Shown here in pieces: positions 43,975 to 52,429 of a DNA stretch of 64,000 nucleotides. The notes under the pieces were generated by a model. The model saw only the letters and a program-made list of their open reading frames with translations, did no database searches and had not been told where the DNA came from. Source of the stretch: PFJX01 sp040757575 (GTDB lineage Bacteria; Pseudomonadota; Gammaproteobacteria; Burkholderiales; Thiobacillaceae); NCBI GenBank assembly GCA_040757575.1, contig JBFLXA010000003.1:62001-126000 (forward strand). Direction: 5' to 3'. Position numbers and translations under genes: made by a program. How positions within the stretch are numbered: the first letter of the stretch is position 1; each line of letters opens with the position of its first letter.

Positions 43975-44531
43975 GGCTGGACTTCCTTGAATTTTTCCAC
44001 GGTATAGCGGGAAAGCCGCACCTCGTTGGACCAGTAATGGGCGGGCAAGCCCGCCTTCTGTTTCAGATGGCCAAGAAATTCCCTGGGATTGGGCAACTGT
44101 TCCCACACCTGGGGCAGAAACGTGGACCGGTGCCCCTCCGCTTCGAAAATCAGGCCGTCGATACCGGGGCGCAACTGGGCCAGGGCGTCGGTTTCATCGA
44201 TGTAGGGCAGGGGTTCGGGGGGTGAGAGGAGTGAAACTTCCACCCGGATATGCTCCAGTTCCTCTTCCAGCAGGGGCGGGAAGCGGGGGTCCCGGAAAGC
44301 GGCGGCCTGGGCGTTCATTTCCAGATCCTGGCCCAGGGGTCGGTGGGCTTCCAGGGAGCCGATGCAACCCCGCAGGTGACCTTGGCGGGTGAGCGTGACA
44401 AAACAGGCCCCATGCTCATCGAGCCAGGGCGGGTGGGGCAGGGGCGGGGTGGGGTAGCCAAAATGGCTGGCGATGGCGGCTCTCGCTAAATGGGTCAATA
44501 GCGGGCCCCGCTCCGGGGATGGCGTTTTCAT
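43971..44531 (-). CDS. amrA: AmmeMemoRadiSam system protein A (AMMECR1 domain)
   Basis: 186 residues, one AMMECR1 domain: GACFVTLTRQGHLRGCIGSL with the invariant LRGCIG motif, AAAFRDPRFPPL, VEVSLLSPPEPLPY and STFLPQVWEQLPNPREFLG. The invariant LRGCIG cysteine suggests a catalytic or redox role, but the function is unknown in bacteria and humans. Overlaps amrB and amrS by 4 nt each. Confidence 0.93.
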   Translation of the reverse strand: MKTPSPERGPLLTHLARAAIASHFGYPTPPLPHPPWLDEHGACFVTLTRQGHLRGCIGSLEAHRPLGQDLEMNAQAAAFRDPRFPPLLEEELEHIRVEVSLLSPPEPLPYIDETDALAQLRPGIDGLIFEAEGHRSTFLPQVWEQLPNPREFLGHLKQKAGLPAHYWSNEVRLSRYTVEKFKEVQP

Positions 44532-45319
44532 GGGGCCTCCGTGAAGGCAAAAGCGCCGTAGCCCACCACCCGTTCCCGGTCTCCGGCCGTGTCGCCGGAA
44601 TTGCGCAGGTCCAGCAGATGGGGGTGAAGGCAGTGGTTCCGGGCCGCCAGACAAAGGCCGTTGAGGGCATGGGCACCGCAGGCCTGTTCCCCCACCAGGT
44701 CGGTACGCAGGTCCAGAATGGCCTGGGCCGTGGCCTTGTCCACCTTGTTTCCGGTGGTGTAGGGAAAGTAGTGGGACAGGTCCGAACTCACTACGATGAC
44801 GGTTTCCTTGCCCCCCCACAGGTAATCGAGCACCTCCGCCACTTCATCCGGGGTTGCTCCACCCACCAGCAGAGGTACCAGGCGGAAGTATCCAAGCACC
44901 AATTGCAGGAAGGGCAGTTGTACCTCCAGCGCATGTTCCCGGGCATGGGCATCGGGCACGATATCCACCTGGGGTAAGTGGGAAATGGTGGCAATGGCAT
45001 CAGAATCCAGGTCCAGTTTGCCGAGGGGCGTGGCGAAGTACTGTTCTTCCGGAAGTGCCAGGCTGCGTACCCAGACACGATGGGCCGGTCCCAGCAACAC
45101 CACCCGGCGTATGCGCTTGCTCATTGGAGCCAGCAGGCGGTAGGCGCTGGCCGCGATGGGGGCGGAATAGACATAACCGGCATGGGGGACCACCAGGGCC
45201 TTGGGCTGGTAGCTGAACTGGCGGGCTGCCTCCAGGTAGCGGCCCACATCGCCGGTAAGTACCCGGGGGTTTTGGGGGTAGAACAGCCCGGCCACGGCCG
45301 CAGGTCTGGTACTTTGCAT
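44528..45319 (-). CDS. amrB: AmmeMemoRadiSam system protein B (Memo-like)
   Basis: 263 residues of the Memo/class III extradiol dioxygenase-like fold: AVAGLFYPQNPRVL, VVPHAGYVYSAPIAASAY, VVLLGPAHRVWV, HALEVQLPFLQLVL and VVSSDLSHYFPY. His residues in PHAGY, EH and SHY correspond to the metal-binding positions of the family. First gene of the operon; the start at 45319 is supported by SD GGAGGAAAGC. Divergent from ispD. Confidence 0.92.
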   Translation of the reverse strand: MQSTRPAAVAGLFYPQNPRVLTGDVGRYLEAARQFSYQPKALVVPHAGYVYSAPIAASAYRLLAPMSKRIRRVVLLGPAHRVWVRSLALPEEQYFATPLGKLDLDSDAIATISHLPQVDIVPDAHAREHALEVQLPFLQLVLGYFRLVPLLVGGATPDEVAEVLDYLWGGKETVIVVSSDLSHYFPYTTGNKVDKATAQAILDLRTDLVGEQACGAHALNGLCLAARNHCLHPHLLDLRNSGDTAGDRERVVGYGAFAFTEAP

Positions 45320-45385
45320 GCTTTCCTCCATTGTTGTGATCTCCCTTGATTAGAATTTAGGGCAATAAGGCCCATTGCACCAACC

Positions 45386-46090
45386 ATGCCCCGTCAGTTC
45401 GCCCTCCTACCCGCCGCCGGCGTGGGTGCCCGCATGGGCGCCGGCCATCCAAAACAATACCTGGACATCCACGGGCATCCCCTCTTGTGGCATGCCATCC
45501 GGGCCTTTGATGACCATCCTGCCATTGCCTGGGTATTCGTGGTGCTTTCTGCTGAAGATGGCTGCTGGGAAGGTTATGACTGGACGGGTTTTTCCCGTCT
45601 GACCGTGTTGCGCTGTGGTGGTTCCAGTCGGGCGGAGAGCGTGCTCAACGGGTTACGAGCCATGGCGGCCGATGCCCAAGGTGTGGATGCGGAGGATTGG
45701 GTGCTGGTCCACGACGCAGCCCGTCCCTGCCTTTCCAGGCACTTGCTGGACAAGCTCATGAATGAGCTTGCTGATGATCCGGTGGGGGGCATCCTGGCGG
45801 CACCAGTGGCGGATACCCTGAAACGGGAAGGGAAGGGCGAAGGTCAGGCCGGCCGTATCAGGGAAACTGTGTCCAGGGAACGGCTATGGGGGGCCCAGAC
45901 GCCCCAGATGTTCCCTCACGGCTTGCTCACCCGGGCCCTGGTACAGGCGGGTACTGCGGTCACTGACGAAGCCTCCGCGGTGGAGGCCCTGGGGCTTTCC
46001 CCCCGGTTGGTGGAAAGTGATCTCACCAATCTGAAAGTGACTTACCCCCGGGATCTGGAAGTGGCTGCCTGGCTGCTGGGCCGCGCCTGA
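45386..46090 (+). CDS. ispD: 2-C-methyl-D-erythritol 4-phosphate cytidylyltransferase
   Basis: 234 residues. The CTP-binding signature is LPAAGVGARMGAGHPKQYL, with VLVHDAARPCLS, RETVSRERLWGAQTPQMF and TDEASAVEALG. It makes CDP-methylerythritol in the MEP isoprenoid pathway. ispF, which usually follows or is fused, is absent: the next gene is an unrelated minus-strand cytochrome gene. Confidence 0.95.
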   Translation: MPRQFALLPAAGVGARMGAGHPKQYLDIHGHPLLWHAIRAFDDHPAIAWVFVVLSAEDGCWEGYDWTGFSRLTVLRCGGSSRAESVLNGLRAMAADAQGVDAEDWVLVHDAARPCLSRHLLDKLMNELADDPVGGILAAPVADTLKREGKGEGQAGRIRETVSRERLWGAQTPQMFPHGLLTRALVQAGTAVTDEASAVEALGLSPRLVESDLTNLKVTYPRDLEVAAWLLGRA

Positions 46091-46094
46091 GCTA

Positions 46095-46562
46095 TCAGCG
46101 CTTTGTGGCCAGGCTGGAGCGCACGTCGAATCGATAGGTGTCGTGGCACCCAGAGCAATAGGTCATGGTTTCTGCCAGCAGTGTCTGGGTGACGGTCACG
46201 TTGCGCCGGGTTTCCGTTTCCTTGGCCAGGGCCCGGAAAGACTCGTTCAGGCCGATGGCCAGTTGGGTGAATTCCTCCGGAAGCCGCTCCTTCAACGACG
46301 GCGTGATCTTGTCCAGCAGGGTGCTGTTGGTGCGGGCGGCCAGGGCTGCGGCCTCAAAGTCGCCTTTGGCCAGGGCGGAATGGAGGTTGAACAGGCCGTG
46401 CAGGGTTTCCCGCATGGCATACAGTGTCTCATTGCGCTCCTTGGCTGTGACGGGAATGGGCAGGCGCACATCCCGGGAAGCAAAAGTTTCCGCGCCTACT
46501 GCCACGGATAGGCTGGTGTTCATGAGCAGGGCCATAACCAAGGCCGGTTTTGTGTAACGCAT
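46095..46562 (-). CDS. Periplasmic cytochrome c-type protein (one C-terminal CXXCH)
   Basis: 155 residues. Signal peptide (1-24, ending VGAETFA), a helical body (ETLYAMRETLHGLFNLHSAL) and one haem-binding motif CSGCH near residue 135. The four-helix composition with the haem site in the last helix resembles cytochrome c' (PF01322-type) proteins, but the family call is tentative. A strong SD (GGAGAG) and a near-consensus promoter lie upstream. Confidence 0.75.
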   Translation of the reverse strand: MRYTKPALVMALLMNTSLSVAVGAETFASRDVRLPIPVTAKERNETLYAMRETLHGLFNLHSALAKGDFEAAALAARTNSTLLDKITPSLKERLPEEFTQLAIGLNESFRALAKETETRRNVTVTQTLLAETMTYCSGCHDTYRFDVRSSLATKR

Positions 46563-46600
46563 GTCTCTCTCCTTCTGCCGGGCAGGAGCCCTGTTTATTC

Positions 46601-46629
46601 AAGATAAGAATATCCTTATTTACTGTCTA
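46601..46629 (-). promoter_or_regulatory. Sigma-70 promoter of the cytochrome c-type gene
   Basis: Minus-strand -35 TAGACA (46624-46629), a 17-nt spacer and -10 TATCTT (46601-46606), 39 nt before the ATG. It lies in the short AT-rich gap after relA, which shows that the cytochrome gene need not depend on relA transcription. Confidence 0.55.
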
Positions 46630-46645
46630 GGGTACGGGCGAGTGC

Positions 46646-48850
46646 TTAACCTCCCTTTCGACGTGCGGTCTGGATACCCCGCAGGTGGCCCAGCCGGGCC
46701 AGGCAGCGGGTCAGTTGGGAAACATCGGAAACTTCCAGGGTGAAATCCATGTAGGCAGTGTCCTGTTGGGTAACGGTGTTGAGCTTCACCACGTTGACCT
46801 TATCCTGGGCCAGCACTTCGGTGACGTCCTTCAACAGGCTGGAGCGATCCCGGGCCACCACTTCCACGTCCACCGCAAAGATGCCTCCTGAGCCGGAACC
46901 CCACTCGGCCTGGAGCAGGCGGCCCTGGCGCTCTTCCGGCAGATGCAGGATCACGGCGCAGTCGGCCCGATGGACGGTGACCCCATGGCCCTGGGTTATG
47001 TACCCGACGATGGCATCGGGCGGTGCGGGTTTGCAGCAGCCCGCCATCTGGGTCAGCAACCCTGGTTCTCCTTCCACCAGCACCCCCGCCGCGCCGGCCC
47101 GGCGCCGAGGTGCAGTTACCAGGGGTTTCTCCGGGGCGGGGTTGAATTCGTCGTGCAGGGCCCGGTCCAACTGGCTGGGGCCCACATCTCCCCGGCCCAG
47201 GGCGGCGTAGAGCTCTTCCGCCTTGCTGAATTTCAGCCGGCTGGCCAGTTTCTCCAGGTTGACGTTGGTGAGGTTGAGGCGGTGGATTTCCCGGTCCAGC
47301 AGGGCGCGGCCTTCTTGGATGTGGGTGTCCAGGTCCTGTTGTTTGAACCACTGTTTTACCTTGGCTCTGGCCCGGCCCGTCTTGAGCACGCCCAGGTGGG
47401 GGTTGAGCCAGTCCCGGCTGGGGCCGCCCTGCTTCACGGTGAGGATCTCCACCCGCTGGCCCGTGGCGAGGGGCGTGTCCAGGGGCACCAGGGTGCCGTC
47501 CACCTTGGCGCCCCGACAGCGGTGGCCCAGCTCCGTGTGCACCGCATAGGCGAAATCCAGGGGGGTGGCCCCGGCGCTTAGGGCGATCACCTTGCCCTGA
47601 GGGGTGAGTACGAAGACCTCGTCCTGGAAGAGTTCATTGCGGAAGTGCTGGGCCAGTTCCTGGCTGTCGTGATGGCCGTCTTCGGTGGCTTCCCCCACCT
47701 CCTGGCGCCAGGCCAGCAACTGGCGCAGCCAGGCGATCTTGTCCTGGAGGGCGCCGCTGCCTTTGCCCCCCTCCTTGCCGCCTTCCTTGTAGCGCCAGTG
47801 GGCGGCCACGCCCATTTCCGCTTCCTGGTGCATGTCGAAGGTGCGTATCTGCACTTCCAGGGCCTTGTTCTCAGGGCCTACCACGGCGGTGTGCAGGGAC
47901 TTGTAGCCGTTGCCCTTGGGCCGGGAGATGTAGTCGTCGAACTGGCCTGGAATGGGCTGCCACAGGCTGTGCACCAGGCCCAGCACGTGATAGCAATCTT
48001 TCATGTCCTGCACCAGCACCCGCACGGCGCGCACGTCGTAGACCTCGTCGAAGGACAGGTGCTTCTTGCGCATCTTGGCCAGGATGCTGGAGATGTGCTT
48101 GGGCCGGCCGGTGATGGAGTAGTCCTTCAGGCCGTCCCCGGCCAGGGCTTCGTCCAGCAGCTTGAGCACGTGCTCGATGTACCACTCCCGGTCCAGGCGG
48201 CGTTCGTCAAGGAGCTTGGCGATGTGGCGGTAGGTGTCCGGCTCCAGGTAGCGGGTGGACAGGTCTTCCAGTTCCCACTTGAGCTGCCAGGCCCCCAGGC
48301 GATTGGCCAGGGGGGCGTAGAGTTCCCGCACGTCGCCGGCGATTTTGCGGCGCAGTTCATCGGCTTCGGTCGCCACCTCCCGCAGGGCCTGGGTGCGTTC
48401 CGCCAATTTGATGAACACCACCCGGATGTCGTCCGTCATGGCCAGCAGCATTTGGCGCAGGGACTCGCTTTGCCCCCCTTCTGCGTTCAGCTCCGTGAAC
48501 AGATGGTCCATCCGGGCAAGCTTGGTGGCACTTTCCACCAGGGCTGCCAAGGGGGCACCGAAGCGGTGCGTCAGGGTGTCCCGCTTGATGGCTTTGTCCG
48601 GAAGTCCCCAGAGCAGGGCGGCGGCCAGGGTATCAGCGTCGAACTGCATGCCCGCAAGGATGGCGGCTGTGCCCAGGGCATGACTCACCAGGGGGGCGCC
48701 GGTGTCTGCCTTGCTGTCGCGCCCCTGGTCTTCCAGCCAGGCAAGGGCTTTTTCCAGCAGGGCGCGCTGGGCGTCCGGGTACCGGTCCGCCAGGCTGTCT
48801 AGCCAGCCCGCGCCGGTGTCCGGCGCCACGGTGAGGGCGTGGGCGACCAT
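46646..48850 (-). CDS. relA: RelA, (p)ppGpp synthetase with degenerate hydrolase domain
   Basis: 734 residues. Order: pseudo-HD domain (about 40-195), synthetase (about 235-370; GRPKHISSILAKMRKKHL, DYISRPKGNGYKSLHTAVVG, HQEAEMGVAAHWRYKEGG), TGS (about 420-480; VFVLTPQGKVIALSAGA), helical/zinc-finger region (GCCKPAPPDAIVGYI) and ACT (660-730). The HD hydrolase motif is lost: LLWGLPDK stands where SpoT-type enzymes have LLHDVIED. It should be synthetase-only, activated by amino acid starvation on ribosomes. Its ATG overlaps the bamD stop by 1 nt. Confidence 0.94.
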   Translation of the reverse strand: MVAHALTVAPDTGAGWLDSLADRYPDAQRALLEKALAWLEDQGRDSKADTGAPLVSHALGTAAILAGMQFDADTLAAALLWGLPDKAIKRDTLTHRFGAPLAALVESATKLARMDHLFTELNAEGGQSESLRQMLLAMTDDIRVVFIKLAERTQALREVATEADELRRKIAGDVRELYAPLANRLGAWQLKWELEDLSTRYLEPDTYRHIAKLLDERRLDREWYIEHVLKLLDEALAGDGLKDYSITGRPKHISSILAKMRKKHLSFDEVYDVRAVRVLVQDMKDCYHVLGLVHSLWQPIPGQFDDYISRPKGNGYKSLHTAVVGPENKALEVQIRTFDMHQEAEMGVAAHWRYKEGGKEGGKGSGALQDKIAWLRQLLAWRQEVGEATEDGHHDSQELAQHFRNELFQDEVFVLTPQGKVIALSAGATPLDFAYAVHTELGHRCRGAKVDGTLVPLDTPLATGQRVEILTVKQGGPSRDWLNPHLGVLKTGRARAKVKQWFKQQDLDTHIQEGRALLDREIHRLNLTNVNLEKLASRLKFSKAEELYAALGRGDVGPSQLDRALHDEFNPAPEKPLVTAPRRRAGAAGVLVEGEPGLLTQMAGCCKPAPPDAIVGYITQGHGVTVHRADCAVILHLPEERQGRLLQAEWGSGSGGIFAVDVEVVARDRSSLLKDVTEVLAQDKVNVVKLNTVTQQDTAYMDFTLEVSDVSQLTRCLARLGHLRGIQTARRKGG

Positions 48851-49659
48851 CAGTCCCTGCTCTGGATCTCCCAGAAGCGCCACCAGGGCCGGTCCTTCTT
48901 CAGATCCTTGCCGGTGATGTAGGGGCTGTCGGGGAAATTCTTCTGGATCACCCGCAGGGTGTCGCTGCGCAGGTCTTCAAGTCCCAGTTTTTCGTAGCTG
49001 CGGGCCATGATCACCAGGGCTTCTTCAAGGGCGGGCGATTGCTGGTAGTGCTGCAATACGTGCTTGCCCCGGTTGGCGGCGGCCACGTAGGCGCCACGCT
49101 TGTAGTAATAGCGGCCCACGTGGACTTCGTGGGCGGCCAGGGCGTTGACCAGGTATTTCATGCGGGCCACGGCATCCGGTGTGTATTTGCTTTCCGGGAA
49201 GCGCTGGGCCAGTTCCTTGAAGGCGTCAAAGGCTTCCCGTGCGGCTTTGGGGTCCCGCTCGCTCATGTCCTGGTCGCTGAAGCGGGCCAGCAGGCCCTGA
49301 TCTTCGACGAAATTGGCCAGTCCCTTCAGGTAATAGGCATAGTCCACGTTGGGGTGCTGGGGGTGGAGCTTGATGAAGCGCTCGCAGGCAGCCACGGCAG
49401 ACAGGGGCTCGTTGTCCCGGTAATAGGCATAGGCCACTTCCAGCTGGGCCTGCTGGGCGTAGGCCCCATAGGGGTAGCGGGCTTCCAGCTTCTCATAGAG
49501 CTCGATGGATTTTGCGTAATCCCCCTCGTTCAGGGCGCCTTTCGCCGTGTTGTAGAGCTTGGAAGCGGACCAGTTCTTGGTGTCGTCGATCTGTTCCGGC
49601 AGCAGGCTGCAACCGGTCAGCAGGCCGAGCAGCATCACTAAAGCTAGAATTCGGTGCAT
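48850..49659 (-). CDS. bamD: Outer membrane assembly lipoprotein BamD
   Basis: 269 residues with a lipoprotein signal (LGLLTGC) and TPR repeats typical of BamD/ComL: SASKLYNTAKGALNEGDYAK, SIELYEKLEARYPYGAYAQQ, HPQHPNVDYAYYLKGLANF. Essential partner of BamA in beta-barrel insertion. The ATG at 49659 is preferred because GGGG lies 6 nt upstream; one two codons earlier is too close. Divergent from rluD, the usual bamD-rluD arrangement. Confidence 0.93.
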   Translation of the reverse strand: MHRILALVMLLGLLTGCSLLPEQIDDTKNWSASKLYNTAKGALNEGDYAKSIELYEKLEARYPYGAYAQQAQLEVAYAYYRDNEPLSAVAACERFIKLHPQHPNVDYAYYLKGLANFVEDQGLLARFSDQDMSERDPKAAREAFDAFKELAQRFPESKYTPDAVARMKYLVNALAAHEVHVGRYYYKRGAYVAAANRGKHVLQHYQQSPALEEALVIMARSYEKLGLEDLRSDTLRVIQKNFPDSPYITGKDLKKDRPWWRFWEIQSRD

Positions 49660-49699
49660 TTTCATCCCCACAAAGAGCGGCGAATTATACCCGTGCCTC

Positions 49700-50647
49700 A
49701 TGCCTGAACCGCGCCATCTCAACATTCCCCCGGAGCATGCCGGGCGCCGCCTTGATCAAAGCCTGGCGGAACTCATGCCTGAATATTCCCGCAGCAGGCT
49801 GGTGGCCTGGATGGAGGCGGGGCGGGTGAGGGTGGACGGGGCCCCGGTCCAGCGCAAACAGAAGGTCTGGGGGGGCGAGACCGTGGTGGTGGAACCTGAG
49901 CCCCTGCCGGAGGAGACCAGCCACCAGGCCGAGGCCATGGACCTGGAGGTGGTCTATGAGGACGCCGACATCCTGGTGATCGACAAGCCTGCCGGCTTGG
50001 TGACCCACCCAGGGGCCGGCAACTGGGAAGGCACCCTGCTGAATGCCCTGCTGCACCATACCCCCGGAGCGGCAGGCCTGGCCCGGGCGGGCATTGTGCA
50101 CCGCCTGGACAAGGACACCTCCGGCCTCATGGTGGTGGCCAAGACCCTGGAGGCCCAGACCCAGCTGGTGCGGGATCTCCAGGCCCGGACAGTGAAGCGG
50201 GTCTACTGGGCGGTGGCCAGCGGGGTGTTCAAGACAGATTCCGGGCGGGTGGAGGCCCCCATCGGCCGTCATCCCACCCAGCGCACCCGCATGGCGGTGG
50301 TGGCGGATAACAGTCCGGCGGGCAAGCCGGCCCTGACCTATTGGGAGGTGCTGGAACAGTACGACCACTGTGCCTGGGTGGAATGCCGCCTGGCCACCGG
50401 CCGCACCCATCAGATCCGGGTGCACCTGGCCCATATTGGTCATCCCCTGGTGGGGGACCCGGTCTATGCCGGCAAGGGCCGCAACCTGGCACCGCCCTTC
50501 CACCGCCAGGCCCTGCACGCCGTCCGCCTGGGCCTGGTGCATCCCCGCACCGGCGAAGCCCTGGAATGGCACGCGGAGCCGCCAGAGGATTTCAGCGGGC
50601 TGATTGCAACCCTGAGAGGCGAAGGACCTGACGAAGATGCACCCTGA
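49700..50647 (+). CDS. rluD: RluD, 23S rRNA pseudouridine-1911/1915/1917 synthase
   Basis: 315 residues. S4 domain (about 12-70; RRLDQSLAELMPEYSRSRL) and an RluA-type catalytic domain with catalytic Asp in GIVHRLDKDTSGLMVVAKT, plus CRLATGRTHQIRVHLAHIGHP. It isomerises three uridines in helix 69 of 23S rRNA. The 3' end overlaps pgeF by 11 nt. Confidence 0.95.
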   Translation: MPEPRHLNIPPEHAGRRLDQSLAELMPEYSRSRLVAWMEAGRVRVDGAPVQRKQKVWGGETVVVEPEPLPEETSHQAEAMDLEVVYEDADILVIDKPAGLVTHPGAGNWEGTLLNALLHHTPGAAGLARAGIVHRLDKDTSGLMVVAKTLEAQTQLVRDLQARTVKRVYWAVASGVFKTDSGRVEAPIGRHPTQRTRMAVVADNSPAGKPALTYWEVLEQYDHCAWVECRLATGRTHQIRVHLAHIGHPLVGDPVYAGKGRNLAPPFHRQALHAVRLGLVHPRTGEALEWHAEPPEDFSGLIATLRGEGPDEDAP

Positions 50648-51389
50648 CTGGCTGATTCCCGAATGGCCGGCGCCCGCCCGGGTGGCGGCCGTCATGACGA
50701 CCCGCTCCGGCGGGGTGAGCCGGGCACCCTACGATGCCTTCAACACCGCCTCCCATGTGGGGGATGACCCGGCAGCTGTGGTGGAGAATCGACGCCTGCT
50801 GAGACAGTATCTGCCGGCCGAACCCCTTTGGCTGAACCAGATCCATGGAAATGCCGTGGTCGGGTTTGACGCCCCGGGCCTGCCGGATGCTGATGCCAGC
50901 GTGGCCTTCCGTCCCGGCCAGGTGTGCGTGGTGCAGACCGCCGACTGCCTGCCGGTGCTGTTCTGCGACACCGCCGGCACGGTGGTGGCGGCGGCCCACG
51001 CCGGCTGGAAAGGATTGGCGGGCGGGGTGCTGGAGACCACGGTGGCGGCCATGGGCGTGGACCCGGCACGTATCCTGGCCTGGATGGGGGCCGCCATCGG
51101 CCCGGAGAAATTCGAGGTGGGGGAGGAGGTGCGGGAAGCCTTCGTCAGCCAGCACGCCATGGCCGGCGTGGCCTTCCGCCCCGCACTGCCGGGTACCCTG
51201 GATGAAATGCCCCGCAAGTGGCTGGCGGATATCTATGCCCTGGCCCGGATTAGGCTGGCAGCGGTTGGCGTGGAACAGGTCTTTGGCGGCGGTTTGTGCA
51301 GCTTCCGGGACCGGAATCGCTTCTTTTCCTACCGGCGGGATCGAAATACCGGACGCATGGCCAGCCTGATCTGGCTGCAAGACCAGTAG
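50637..51389 (+). CDS. pgeF: PgeF/YfiH family laccase-domain protein (peptidoglycan editing factor / purine nucleoside phosphorylase)
   Basis: 250 residues. The zinc-site motifs of the DUF152/YfiH family are present: LNQIHGNAV, VQTADCLPVLFCD, AAAHAGWKGLAGGV and GGGLCSFRDRNRFFSYRRD. Members are reported to phosphorolyse or hydrolyse purine nucleosides and to prevent Ser misincorporation into peptidoglycan precursors. Follows rluD in the usual order. Confidence 0.92.
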   Translation: MHPDWLIPEWPAPARVAAVMTTRSGGVSRAPYDAFNTASHVGDDPAAVVENRRLLRQYLPAEPLWLNQIHGNAVVGFDAPGLPDADASVAFRPGQVCVVQTADCLPVLFCDTAGTVVAAAHAGWKGLAGGVLETTVAAMGVDPARILAWMGAAIGPEKFEVGEEVREAFVSQHAMAGVAFRPALPGTLDEMPRKWLADIYALARIRLAAVGVEQVFGGGLCSFRDRNRFFSYRRDRNTGRMASLIWLQDQ

Positions 51390-51418
51390 AATTCCCTCCT
51401 TTTCGGATGCGGTAGTCC

Positions 51419-52429
51419 ATGAACCTGCTCACCATGATCCTTCTTGCCAGCGCCGCCGGCGGCCTGCTGTCCGTGCTGCTGGCCAGCGTGGCACTGCGCA
51501 TGCGGGTGGAATGGGTGCCGGTGATGGTGAGCTACGCCATCGGCGCCCTGCTGGGGGCGGTGTTCCTGGAGATCCTGCCCCACGCCCTGGAGCACGCCGA
51601 ATCCTTCCACACCTTGGGGGCCGTGGTGCTGGCGGGCATACTGGGGTTTTTCGTGCTGGAAAAGCTGGTGCTCTGGCGCCACTGCCATACCGAGCACTGC
51701 GAGGCCCACGGCGCGCCGGCCCACAGTCATGGCCACGGCCACGACCATGGCCGCTCCGGGATGATGATCACCGTGGGGGACACGGTGCACAACTTCGTGG
51801 ACGGGGTGATGATCGCCGCCGCTTTCCTGGTGGACGTGAAGCTGGGCATCGTTACCGCCTTTGCCATCGCCGCCCATGAAGTGCCCCAGGAACTGGGGGA
51901 TTTCCTCATCCTGCTCCATTCCGGCTACAGCAAGACCCAGGCCCTGCTGCTCAACCTGCTGTCCAGCGCCGCCATGCTGGCGGGGGCGGTCATCGGCTAC
52001 TTTCTGCTGGCGGACCTGCAGGAGGTACTGCCCTACATGCTGGCCATTGCCGCCTCGGGCATGATCTACGTGGCCGTGGCAGACTTGATCCCCGGCCTGC
52101 ACAAGCGGGTGGAACTGGCCCACACAGCCCAGCAGGTGCTACTCATCGGCCTGGGGGTTTTTACCGTCTGGGGTGCGGGCACGCTGGCGGAAAGTTACAT
52201 GGCCTCGGCGACGGGGCACAGCCTTCACCAGCACCCACAGGGGCAACACGCCCAGGAACAGGGCGATGGCCGCGCCCCCCAGCCAGTCGCCTCCCACGGC
52301 GACCACGACGGCCACCATGAGGATGACGTAGGCATAGCCCATGGCAACGATGTACATGACGATCACCCGAAAATTGACCCAGAAACCCTGAAAACCTCGA
52401 ATCACCCGGAAATGCATAATGGCCATTGA
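51419..52429 (+). CDS. ZIP-family divalent metal transporter with long C-terminal His/Asp-rich tail
   Basis: 336 residues. Eight predicted TM helices end near residue 255 (VLLIGLGVFTVWGAGTLAE). Metal-path motifs are HNFVDGVMIAAAF in TM4 and HEVPQELGDF in TM5; the cytoplasmic loop carries HSHGHGHDHG. ZIP proteins import Zn2+, Fe2+ or similar metals. The remaining ~75 residues are His/Asp/Glu-rich and unlike the family. They lie antisense to a plausible two-TM protein gene (52139-52426), and such a His/Asp-rich composition is what antisense reading of Val/Met/Ala codons produces, so the tail may be a read-through extension. The core call is secure; the tail's role is uncertain. Confidence 0.88.
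   Translation: MNLLTMILLASAAGGLLSVLLASVALRMRVEWVPVMVSYAIGALLGAVFLEILPHALEHAESFHTLGAVVLAGILGFFVLEKLVLWRHCHTEHCEAHGAPAHSHGHGHDHGRSGMMITVGDTVHNFVDGVMIAAAFLVDVKLGIVTAFAIAAHEVPQELGDFLILLHSGYSKTQALLLNLLSSAAMLAGAVIGYFLLADLQEVLPYMLAIAASGMIYVAVADLIPGLHKRVELAHTAQQVLLIGLGVFTVWGAGTLAESYMASATGHSLHQHPQGQHAQEQGDGRAPQPVASHGDHDGHHEDDVGIAHGNDVHDDHPKIDPETLKTSNHPEMHNGH
52139..52426 (-). CDS. Possible small two-TM membrane protein, antisense to the ZIP gene 3' end
   Basis: 95 residues. VIVMYIVAMGYAYVILMVAVV (shown here only as a TM1 of about residues 21-42) and WLGGAAIALFLGVLPLWVLV (TM2), then PRRRG and a polar tail. Third codon positions from about residue 20 to 70 are almost all G or C, as in real genes of this genome. 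The ATG at 52426 shares the self-complementary ATGGCCAT with the start of the plus-strand gene at 52419; the ATG at 52417 is an alternative start. No SD is evident. The gene would converge with and overlap the ZIP gene by 288 nt. Confidence 0.45.
   Translation of the reverse strand: MAIMHFRVIRGFQGFWVNFRVIVMYIVAMGYAYVILMVAVVVAVGGDWLGGAAIALFLGVLPLWVLVKAVPRRRGHVTFRQRARTPDGKNPQADE

Noticed and set aside
46646..48850. Possibility that relA is a bifunctional SpoT
   Set aside because: The HD motif is replaced by WG in LLWGLPDK, so the hydrolase site is lost.
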